From: Acidimicrobiaceae bacterium
GTDB taxonomy: Bacteria; Actinomycetota; Acidimicrobiia; Acidimicrobiales; RAAP-2
Direction: 5' to 3'
Assembly: GCA_003152555.1 (NCBI GenBank)
Contig: PMAL01000200.1
Coordinates: 1-5,977 of the forward strand
DNA length: 5,977 bases
Shown: positions 1 to 5,843 of the stretch, in pieces
Numbering within the stretch: position 1 is the first letter of the stretch
Layout: every line of letters starts with the position of its first letter
The notes under the pieces: generated by a model
What the model saw: only the letters and a program-made list of their open reading frames with translations
Databases searched by the model: none
Told to the model about the DNA's origin: nothing
Position numbers and translations under genes: made by a program

Positions 1-1151
1 TTTTCGAACTCGAACGCCCATCCGCTCGGCTGTAGGTTCGGTCGGCGAATGGACCAGTCACCTTGGACGGTGATTTCCTGGCTCAGCAAGTAGCGCGAAG
101 CCGAGCGCAAGACGGGGTCTTCGGCCGAAAGTCCCGCGTCAGCGAGTGCCGTCACGGCCAGGGCGGTGTCCCACACCGGAGACTGGCAGGCTTCGAGACG
201 TCGTCCCGCGTCATCTTCGATCGTGAAGTTGTCAAGTCCCACGATGCCCGCGTGCATGACGGGATGATCAAGGGCGTAGCCCTGCAGGCGAAGCGCAATC
301 AGTGAGTAGACCCATGGCGGCTGAATGCCGCCCCAAGAACCGTCGGCCTCTTGACGTTGCACGATCCAACGTTCGGCTCGGCGAAGCGCCGCTCGACGCA
401 GGAACCTTATGGCGTGGCGTTCGTATAGGTGCAATAGCCTGTCGAGCGCCGCAAATCGCCCCGACCACGTGGTGAGCGGACCGCGTGGTGGGGTTTGGGC
501 ACCCGTCTTGAGCTCTTCGACCGTGAAGTTAAGTTGACGCGTGGGGCGATGCGCGCTCACGACGGTGAGAGCCACTATCGTCTGGCGAGCCCAGCAGCCA
601 AAGTCGTATATGTTCAAAGGCAGGCGACGGCCGAGGTACATAAGTTCCGGCGGCAACACGGGAAGGTCATTCCACGACCACAAGTTAAACAGAGCGAGCC
701 ATATTCTGGTGAAGACGCGGCTGTTTTCAATCCCACCCGCCGCGAAGATGAAGTGTTGGGCGCGCTGTAGGTGTTCGTCATCGGCGGCGTCTCCGGCAAG
801 GCGCAGTGCTACGTAGGCCTCAATGGTCGTTGAGAGGTCCGCGGGCCCACCGAAGAAATTGGCCCACGTGCCATCCTCGCGCTGTCGCGAGCGAATCCAT
901 TTTGCGGTGCTGGTGGTCTGTTCTTCGGTACGAATACCCAAGAATTCGCGCAAGAGAAGATCCTCGGCGTCAATCGCGACGTTGGTTTCGAGTTCACCCT
1001 TCCACCAACCGTTCGGGTCTTGAAGAGAAATGAGTGCGTCCATCGCATTCTTCAGCGTGTTCTTGACGTCTCGGTCGAACGACGGTGATGGCGGCTCGGA
1101 ACGTTGCGCATCACAAGTGTTAGCGGAGCTGGAGCGATCGAAATCGTTCAC
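1..1151 (-). CDS. shc: Squalene-hopene cyclase, N-terminal part (runs off left edge)
   Basis: This enzyme cyclises squalene to hopene/hopanol at the membrane, the committed step of hopanoid synthesis. The GTG start at 1151 overlaps the upstream stop codon as GTGA, and 383 residues are visible of a family usually about 630-680 long. QW-type repeats appear at residues 85-99 (WIRSRQREDGTW) and 262-275 (WIVQRQEADGSWGG). Other family signatures are PPELMYLGRRLPLNIYDFG (167-185) followed by CWAR, GGIQPPW (274-280), SPVWDT (324-329) and GDWSIRRPNLQPSGWAFEF (364-382). By motif alignment from memory, W327 matches W312 and F380 matches F365 of the Alicyclobacillus acidocaldarius enzyme. The window ends just short of the expected DxDD acid motif, so catalytic competence cannot be judged. 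The first ~25 residues are a Ser/Pro-rich extension absent from the A. acidocaldarius enzyme. It is the fifth gene of the coupled operon. Family assignment is very secure. Confidence 0.96.
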   Translation of the reverse strand, partial: MNDFDRSSSANTCDAQRSEPPSPSFDRDVKNTLKNAMDALISLQDPNGWWKGELETNVAIDAEDLLLREFLGIRTEEQTTSTAKWIRSRQREDGTWANFFGGPADLSTTIEAYVALRLAGDAADDEHLQRAQHFIFAAGGIENSRVFTRIWLALFNLWSWNDLPVLPPELMYLGRRLPLNIYDFGCWARQTIVALTVVSAHRPTRQLNFTVEELKTGAQTPPRGPLTTWSGRFAALDRLLHLYERHAIRFLRRAALRRAERWIVQRQEADGSWGGIQPPWVYSLIALRLQGYALDHPVMHAGIVGLDNFTIEDDAGRRLEACQSPVWDTALAVTALADAGLSAEDPVLRSASRYLLSQEITVQGDWSIRRPNLQPSGWAFEFE

Positions 1152-2158
1152 TTATCTCTACCAATCACGTAACGAGCAATCACCGCGAGTTCGGTGCGCG
1201 CCGTGTTCGCCATAGGCGCATTCTCGAGCGCCATGAGCGCCGCGCCAAGCTCTTTCTCGGCCAACTCCAATGTCTCATACTGTGCGCCGCACTCTTCGAG
1301 CAGCACTATCGCTGCGGCGACCTCGGCTTCGGAGAGATCTCCTTCCACGGATGAGGTGGTTTCGGCGAAAACGTCGAAACCCTTTGCGTTCGCGATTGAA
1401 ATTGGCAGTGTCTTCTTGCGTAGTCGAAGGTCGTTTCCCACCGGCTTGCCGGTGACACTGGGCTCGCCCCAGACACCGAGCATGTCATCGGTTGCTTGAA
1501 ACGCGAGGCCGAGGTGATCGCCGTACTCCGACAGTGCGTTGACGACTGCGTCGTTGGCTCCGGCGAGGACCGCCCCGATCGATGCCGCGCATGCAAGCAG
1601 GGCACCGGTCTTTCCCGCCTCCATGCGCAGGCATTCCTCGAGCGACAGCGACGGTTGGTGTTCTGAGGCAATGTCCTGAGCTTGCCCGACAATCATTGCC
1701 TGGACAGCGTCGGCGAGGCGCCGGGCCGCCCATACGCGCTCAGCGGTCGGCTCTTCGAGGAGTAACTGAAACGCAAGGGCCGATAGCGCGTCGCCGGCGA
1801 TGAGCGCTGGACCGACCCCGTACTTCGCCCACACGGTCGGTTCGTGGCGCCGGGTTGTATCGCCATCGATGATGTCGTCGTGAATGAGCGAGAAGTTGTG
1901 CACGAACTCAATCGCGAGCGCTCCCACGAGGCCTACTTGATCGTCAGCGTCTGCAGCGTTGGCCGACAGTAGCGCGAGGCACGCGCGCACGTATTTTCCT
2001 CCCGCGGCGAAATGGTGGCTCACCACAGGCTGAACTTCGAGGCCTAAACGTTGTGACGCCGCCTCGAGGGCCGGTACAACTAACGCTTTGGTTCTCGACA
2101 GGATTTCCAGCGCGGTGAGTTCGTTCTCGGGCTCTGAGAGCGAATTTGCCAACGTCAC
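1148..2158 (-). CDS. Polyprenyl diphosphate synthase (probable FPP or GGPP synthase of the hopanoid operon)
   Basis: This 336-residue all-trans isoprenyl diphosphate synthase adds IPP to allylic diphosphates in the cytosol. Visible motifs are GGKYVRA (53-59, the GGKxxRP-like IPP site with Ala for Pro), the first Asp-rich motif HDDIID (93-98), RRHEPTVW (103-110), GKTGALLA (182-189) and the second Asp-rich region FQATDDMLGVWG (220-231) followed by TGKPVGNDLRLRKKTLPI. The second motif is DDMLG rather than DDxxD, a form I associate with actinobacterial members of the family. There is no two-residue insertion in the first motif, unlike typical bacterial FPP synthases, and Phe89 lies five residues upstream of DDIID, a position that limits chain length. 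In this operon the likely role is FPP supply for HpnD, but GGPP cannot be excluded. The GTG start at 2158 is supported by GAGAGGG seven bases upstream and by the GTGA overlap with hpnE. It overlaps shc by four bases downstream. Confidence 0.94.
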   Translation of the reverse strand: MTLANSLSEPENELTALEILSRTKALVVPALEAASQRLGLEVQPVVSHHFAAGGKYVRACLALLSANAADADDQVGLVGALAIEFVHNFSLIHDDIIDGDTTRRHEPTVWAKYGVGPALIAGDALSALAFQLLLEEPTAERVWAARRLADAVQAMIVGQAQDIASEHQPSLSLEECLRMEAGKTGALLACAASIGAVLAGANDAVVNALSEYGDHLGLAFQATDDMLGVWGEPSVTGKPVGNDLRLRKKTLPISIANAKGFDVFAETTSSVEGDLSEAEVAAAIVLLEECGAQYETLELAEKELGAALMALENAPMANTARTELAVIARYVIGRDK

Positions 2159-3519
2159 GTTTTTGCCCTCTCGCGATGGAGCGCGTCGGTACTACCTGAG
2201 CCTGAAAGAAGATTTAATACTCCTACCGCCGCTTCGTTCCCGCTTCGCACGGCGCCCTCCATGGTTGCCGGCCAGCCCATATTGCACCAGGCACCCGCGA
2301 GAAACAGCCCCGGCACGGGTGTCGTCGTTGACGGGCGTAGTGTTTCAATTCCCGGGGACGCCCGAAATGTGGCGGCGTGTTCGCGTGTGACTACCGATGC
2401 AAGAAGTTTGGCGTCACGCGCTCGAGGAAAGAGTTCGCACAGCGCTTCAAAGAACAGTGGCGCCAACTCACTTGTACCGACTCCTATGTACTTGTCGGCG
2501 GCGGAGAGCGATATGACAAGACATTGGCCGCTCGCCAGCCCGCAAGCATCGGATCGATCAAAGAGGAACTCGATCGGTGAGTCCAGGCACGCCACCATCG
2601 CCAAATCGGTCACCCTTCGATCAAGAACGAAGTGAATATTAACAATTGGCGAAGTTCCCAACCGCTCTGCGAGATGGAGCTCGCTGTTCAGCACTCCGAG
2701 TGTCTCGGCCACCTTAGGCGCCGTGGCCACGATAAGTGCGTCGAATGCGAGCACTTCGCCGTCGACGTGTACGGTGAACCCACCATTGGGTTGTGGAGTC
2801 ACGGAGCTTGCTGATGTGTTGAGTAGTACCTCGGCCCCCGCTTGGTGCAGGGTTCTCAGCGCATTGCTCCCGTGCAGGGTGGTGAGGGGCACGACAGACC
2901 ATCCGACGTCAGCGCCGTTGGACTGTTCGAGGAAACCCACGCGAAACACCATTGCGGCGAGCGCGAGTGACGACTGGTTGGCCCCCAAATTGAGCGTGGG
3001 TTGGATGATGAGATTCCAGAGTCGATCGATCGCGCGTTGGGACTGGCCATGTTGCCTGAGCCAGTCGCCGAAGGTCATGGTGTCGAGCGAGGGATCGCTC
3101 AGGTCGAGGCGTCGCAGCGCGAGCACTGCTCGCACGAGAAGAGCCCGCTCCTTGATCGACAGGAACCGGTAGCGCGCGAGCGACGAGACAAGATGCAGTG
3201 GGGCGGGAAGCCTCGAGCGGCTAATCGAGCTAACGGTCCCTCCAGGTGTCAGCACCGGCATGTTGAGGCGAGATTGCAGATAGACCTGTTCCGTCGCCCC
3301 GATTCGCTCGATGAACGCTTGATAGGCCGTACAGCAACCGAGAAACACGTGCTGACCGTTGTCGAAGGAGAGTCCGTCTCTTTCGATGGAAGTCGTAAGG
3401 CCACCTAAATGAGGGCGTCGCTCCAGGAGCGTGACGTCAATGCTTGCGTCAGCCAGCGCGAGCGCGGCCGCTACTCCGGCGAGACCTCCTCCGATTACGC
3501 CGACACGAGTGGGCCTCAC
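2155..3519 (-). CDS. hpnE: Hydroxysqualene dehydroxylase HpnE (FAD-dependent amine oxidase/phytoene desaturase family)
   Basis: HpnE reductively removes the hydroxyl group of hydroxysqualene to give squalene, the third step of the HpnCDE route. The 454-residue protein opens with a dinucleotide-binding fold: VGVIGGGLAG (6-15) and the acidic end of the second strand at LLERR (31-35). The HpnE/phytoene-desaturase-like signature DNGQHVFLGCC lies at 53-63. The C-terminal FAD-binding block is LFLAGAWCNMGWPATMEGAV (405-424) followed by RSGNEAA. Ala410 sits where many relatives have Asp (AGDW/AGDY); I recall AGAW in actinobacterial HpnE as well. The frame stays open upstream to an ATG at 3735, but that would add 72 Arg/Ser-rich residues lying inside hpnD. 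The GTG at 3519, overlapping the hpnD stop as GTGA, puts the Rossmann motif at the usual distance from the N-terminus. A carotenoid desaturase is the alternative, but the neighbours make HpnE much more likely. Confidence 0.94.
   Translation of the reverse strand: MRPTRVGVIGGGLAGVAAALALADASIDVTLLERRPHLGGLTTSIERDGLSFDNGQHVFLGCCTAYQAFIERIGATEQVYLQSRLNMPVLTPGGTVSSISRSRLPAPLHLVSSLARYRFLSIKERALLVRAVLALRRLDLSDPSLDTMTFGDWLRQHGQSQRAIDRLWNLIIQPTLNLGANQSSLALAAMVFRVGFLEQSNGADVGWSVVPLTTLHGSNALRTLHQAGAEVLLNTSASSVTPQPNGGFTVHVDGEVLAFDALIVATAPKVAETLGVLNSELHLAERLGTSPIVNIHFVLDRRVTDLAMVACLDSPIEFLFDRSDACGLASGQCLVISLSAADKYIGVGTSELAPLFFEALCELFPRARDAKLLASVVTREHAATFRASPGIETLRPSTTTPVPGLFLAGAWCNMGWPATMEGAVRSGNEAAVGVLNLLSGSGSTDALHRERAKT
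2166..2172 (-). promoter_or_regulatory. Ribosome binding site of the polyprenyl synthase gene
   Basis: The minus strand reads GAGAGGG, seven bases before the GTG at 2158 and inside the 3' end of hpnE. It is the clearest internal Shine-Dalgarno sequence of the operon and supports this start. Confidence 0.6.
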
Positions 3520-4355
3520 GATCGTGCTGCTACGAGGCTGCTGATCGCTATCGATATTTTCTCGATGGTCGGGACCGTCACGCGCCCTTGCGTTACGGCG
3601 AGAGGGTTGCGTTCGATGCGTACGAGTAAACGCCGGTAGATTCCCGACATCGCCCCAACGCAGGCTCGACTTCTCGGGTTGAGCAGCGGCAAAAGCTGCA
3701 GCCCTTCGGCAAACCACTGTTCGGCTCGACCGCACTCGAGGGCCACGAGTCGGGCAATCTCAGGTCCAGGACCCGACAGATCCGGAGCACAACTCACGCG
3801 CAGGGCGTCTTGTGTGGGTAGATAAACGCGCCCGAGGGAACGATCCTCTAAGACGTCGCGCAATATATTTGTAAGTTGCAGTGCGACGCCGAGAGAGTCT
3901 GCGAGCGGCACCGCGACGCTTGGTTGATCAGTTCCGAAGATTGCGAGTGACAGTCGGCCGACTGAGCCAGCTACGTTGCGACAATATTTGACGAGGTCGT
4001 CAATTGTTTCGTATGAAGTTCCGATCACGTCCATCATGCAGCCGTCAATGATCTCGCCGAAGCACTCCATCGGAAGCTGGTAGCGGCGCTGCGCGTCGGC
4101 GACCGCTGCCAGAACGGGGTCATTCGTCTTCGGATCAAGAGCATCGATTTCCTTGCGCGCGAGTTGCAGGCCTGCGAACTTCTCATCAGGGGCTTCGTTG
4201 CCGTCACCAATATCGTCGATGCGCCGCGCGAGCGCATAGACCGCTGACATTGCCTGGCGCTCGGGCGTGCGCAAGAGGCGGATGCCGTAGGCAAAGTTCT
4301 TTGCTTCTCGACGAGTTATGCCCTCGCACCATTCATAGGCGTCATCGATGTTCAC
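3516..4355 (-). CDS. hpnD: Presqualene diphosphate synthase HpnD (squalene/phytoene synthase family)
   Basis: HpnD condenses two farnesyl diphosphates head to head into presqualene diphosphate, the first step toward squalene. The 279 residues are a full-length trans-isoprenyl diphosphate synthase (head-to-head) domain. Visible motifs are the first Mg-binding site RRIDDIGD (44-51), YCRNVAGSVGRL (124-135) and the second Asp-rich site LTNILRDVLEDRSLGRVYLP (161-180, with D167 and D171). NFAYGIRLLR (20-29) is the usual N-terminal substrate-site element of HpnD/phytoene synthases. The GTG start at 4355 overlaps the hpnC stop as GTGA; only a weak purine stretch lies upstream, which suggests coupled translation. 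It overlaps hpnE by four bases at its end. I separate HpnD from HpnC by the missing ENFPVAS motif and by gene order. Phytoene synthase is the alternative, unlikely next to shc. Confidence 0.93.
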   Translation of the reverse strand: MNIDDAYEWCEGITRREAKNFAYGIRLLRTPERQAMSAVYALARRIDDIGDGNEAPDEKFAGLQLARKEIDALDPKTNDPVLAAVADAQRRYQLPMECFGEIIDGCMMDVIGTSYETIDDLVKYCRNVAGSVGRLSLAIFGTDQPSVAVPLADSLGVALQLTNILRDVLEDRSLGRVYLPTQDALRVSCAPDLSGPGPEIARLVALECGRAEQWFAEGLQLLPLLNPRSRACVGAMSGIYRRLLVRIERNPLAVTQGRVTVPTIEKISIAISSLVAARS

Positions 4356-5230
4356 GCGGCACTCTTCTGAAGGGTCGCCTTGGTGAATTTGCGCGCCAGC
4401 TGTGTAGCGACGTCAAGCTTGCGTGGCCGACAGTGCACCGACAGCACGTCGTAGTGCTCGCGCTCGATTGACTCCACCGCCGCCACGCCACCAGCGACGA
4501 ATCCCGAAACGGCAAAGCGCGCGCGCATCGGCAGCGACGAGGCGAGTGGCGAACCCGCGGTCAACAACGCTCGAGTTCGACGTGATTCCATGGCGATCAG
4601 ATCTCGTAACGCGACACTTGCCGAGGGACGCAACAAATCCTCTTCGCTGCAGCGGAATTCGTTGAGGTCCTCAATTGGCAAATAAATGCGTCCGCGCCGG
4701 GCATCCTCACCAATATCTTGAAGATGCTCAACGAGCTGTAGGGCGATGCACACTTGGTCGGACCATTCGATTCGTTGTGTTGAGGAGAGTTTGAAGACCG
4801 CGAGCACCAGGTGTCCAATTGGCGCTGCCGAGAGCATGCAGTAGTCCACCAAATCGTCGAAGGTTGAATAACGTGTCACGCGTTGGTCCACCCGATTGGC
4901 CTCGATCAGGCTTCGAAATGGCTGAAGATTGAGATTCAGGTCCTGCATCACGGGGGTGAGCCGCTGAAAGACGGGATGAATCGCGCGTCCTTCGCTGGCC
5001 AAAGTGAGCTCGTCGTCGAGCCAGTCGAGCAGGGCCAGGCGGTCTCCTTGCGCCTCATCGCCGATGTCGTCGGTGAGACGGGCAAACGCGTAGATCGCCA
5101 TGAGACGAGAGCGGATGTCCCGGGGAAGAAATCGAGAGGCCACGGGAAAATTCTCATGGCTCGCCCTGGCCGTGATGTCGTCTTTCGCACCAAACAAATT
5201 ACTCATCGTTTGCGTTAATTTGCGTGACAC
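4352..5230 (-). CDS. hpnC: Hydroxysqualene synthase HpnC (squalene/phytoene synthase family)
   Basis: HpnC converts presqualene diphosphate to hydroxysqualene, which HpnE then reduces. The 292-residue protein carries the HpnC signature ENFPVASRFLP (26-36), the first Asp-rich motif RLTDDIGDEA (51-60) and the second, LVEHLQDIGEDARRGRIYLP (166-185, with D172 and D176). Both metal sites are intact. The segment SAAPIGHLVL (134-143) differs from the SANPVGRLVL-like form I expect: Ala replaces Asn and His140 replaces Arg. The GTG at 5230 is preferred because AAAAGGGG lies nine bases upstream; the in-frame ATG at 5206 has no Shine-Dalgarno sequence but would still leave a complete 284-residue enzyme. 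It is the first gene of the five-gene coupled run, after a ~200-bp gap, so the operon promoter probably lies just upstream. The stop overlaps the hpnD start as GTGA. Confidence 0.93.
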   Translation of the reverse strand: MSRKLTQTMSNLFGAKDDITARASHENFPVASRFLPRDIRSRLMAIYAFARLTDDIGDEAQGDRLALLDWLDDELTLASEGRAIHPVFQRLTPVMQDLNLNLQPFRSLIEANRVDQRVTRYSTFDDLVDYCMLSAAPIGHLVLAVFKLSSTQRIEWSDQVCIALQLVEHLQDIGEDARRGRIYLPIEDLNEFRCSEEDLLRPSASVALRDLIAMESRRTRALLTAGSPLASSLPMRARFAVSGFVAGGVAAVESIEREHYDVLSVHCRPRKLDVATQLARKFTKATLQKSAA

Positions 5231-5239
5231 TAACGGCGG

Positions 5240-5247
5240 CCCCTTTT
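5240..5247 (-). promoter_or_regulatory. Ribosome binding site of hpnC
   Basis: The minus strand reads AAAAGGGG, ending nine bases before the GTG at 5230. It favours that GTG over the ATG at 5206, which is preceded only by AT-rich sequence without a purine box. Confidence 0.55.
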
Positions 5248-5267
5248 GCGCAGTTCTGATGTTCGTT

Positions 5268-5295
5268 AACCTACCAGCCTTGCTAGCGTGTTCAA
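5268..5295 (-). promoter_or_regulatory. Candidate promoter of the hpnC-shc operon
   Basis: On the minus strand TTGAAC (5295-5290) is followed after 16 bases by TAGGTT (5273-5268), placing a start site near 5261 and leaving a short leader before the ribosome binding site. The -35 box matches the sigma70-type consensus at four of six bases, the -10 at three, so this is a weak candidate chosen mainly for its position. Confidence 0.25.
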
Positions 5296-5327
5296 CTTGT
5301 TGTCAGTATTCCTGTCTGGGCAACTTG
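5293..5327. repeat. Short direct repeat CAACTTG x2 upstream of hpnC
   Basis: CAACTTG occurs at 5293-5299 and again at 5321-5327. The first copy continues as CAACTTGTTG, an inverted repeat with 4-bp arms. It overlaps and flanks the candidate promoter, so it could be an operator, but a 7-bp repeat can also arise by chance. Confidence 0.3.
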
Positions 5328-5429
5328 ACACACCGCGAGTGAGCACCATGTGATCGTTACGTTTGTTCGTCTAGAAGAGCAGACGCGGCGAACTGCGCAG
5401 AGGTCTCTACAACAACATCGCGGCGCTGC

Positions 5430-5843
5430 TCACTTCAGCATCTCCAAGATACGGCGCGCGGGGCGCTCGTGGAGAGACTCGGGGAAACTCGGGGGGTCGC
5501 CGAGCATCCGTTCTATTGCCACGGCTAAGGCTTTCGGGTCGAGGCCAAGCTCTTCGAGCAACGCATCGGGACGGTGATGTTCGACATAGGCGCGTGGTAT
5601 GCCGAGAATGCGCGTGGTGGGCAATGAAGCGTTGAGTTCTTGGGCCCGTTCTCTTGTGGCCGAGACCATCAAGGTACCGGCACCGCCGTGGCGAGTGCCA
5701 TCCTCCATCGTCATGATGCGCTCGTGTCCGAGCGCGACGTCGATCATCGAAGGATCAGGTGGCAGAATCCGTACGTCGTATAAGTTAACGAGTTTTGCCT
5801 TCTCGCCGAGCAGCGCGAGCGCATTGTAGGCCGAAGCGGCCAT
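5430..5843 (-). CDS. dxs: 1-deoxy-D-xylulose-5-phosphate synthase, C-terminal transketolase domain (upstream part frame-disrupted)
   Basis: DXS condenses pyruvate and glyceraldehyde 3-phosphate to DXP with thiamine diphosphate, the entry step of the MEP route to IPP and DMAPP. The 137 intact residues correspond to the last ~130 of the ~620-residue family. KMAASAYNALALL aligns with the start of the transketolase C domain, VRILPPD (24-30) with the R-x-K-P-L-D strand, TMEDGTRHGGAGT (45-57) with the T-x-E-D-G...G-G-x-G-S loop, and LGIPRAYVEHHRPDALLEEL (80-99) followed by GLD with the C-terminal block. The frame is closed upstream by TGA at 5892-5894, and the ATG at 5843 is the only start in it, so alone it would lack the thiamine-binding and central domains. 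I think it is the end of a longer dxs whose reading is broken just upstream (see 5844-5977). It lies on the same strand as the hopanoid genes, as a precursor-supply gene would. Confidence 0.8.
   Translation of the reverse strand: MAASAYNALALLGEKAKLVNLYDVRILPPDPSMIDVALGHERIMTMEDGTRHGGAGTLMVSATRERAQELNASLPTTRILGIPRAYVEHHRPDALLEELGLDPKALAVAIERMLGDPPSFPESLHERPARRILEMLK

Larger units (their letters stand above)
5231..5429. other. Intergenic region between dxs and hpnC
   Basis: This is the only non-coding gap in the window. It should hold the operon promoter. Visible elements are the hpnC ribosome binding site, a weak minus-strand promoter candidate, a repeated CAACTTG (5293-5299 and 5321-5327, starts 28 bp apart), the first extending into the small palindrome CAACTTGTTG (5293-5302), and a plus-strand TTGACA (5325-5330). 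I see no strong GC-rich hairpin followed by a T run, so there is no convincing terminator for dxs; read-through into hpnC is possible. No small gene or RNA is recognisable. Confidence 0.7.

Noticed and set aside
268..1048. Three short minus-strand frames (268-468, 614-799, 809-1048) in the left part
   Set aside because: They overlap the continuous SHC reading, which carries all family motifs; they are out-of-frame shadows.
2723..3408. Two long overlapping plus-strand frames opposite hpnE (149 and 135 codons)
   Set aside because: They are antisense to a conserved enzyme, contain no recognisable domain, and are low-complexity Ser/Arg/Ala-rich translations typical of shadows in GC-rich coding DNA.
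3520..3735. Upstream extension of hpnE to an ATG at 3735 (72 more residues)
   Set aside because: The extra residues are Arg/Ser-rich, unlike any FAD enzyme N-terminus, and lie wholly inside the well-conserved hpnD C-terminus. The GTG at 3519 fits the Rossmann motif position and the GTGA pattern.
3516..5230. Reading hpnC, hpnD and hpnE as carotenoid genes (phytoene synthases and desaturase)
   Set aside because: The ENFPVAS motif, the tandem pair of synthases, the DNGQHVFLGCC and GWPATMEGAVRSG motifs, and linkage to shc all fit the HpnCDE squalene route.
5360..5432. Possible terminator downstream of dxs (imperfect GAAG-AGCAG / CTGCTCACTTC pairing)
   Set aside because: The stem needs a bulge and a loop of about 40 bases and has no T run, so it is not convincing.
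5350..5577. Plus-strand 75-codon frame following the TTGACA box
   Set aside because: It is antisense to the DXS C-terminal domain, starts at GTG with no ribosome binding site, and resembles no protein family.
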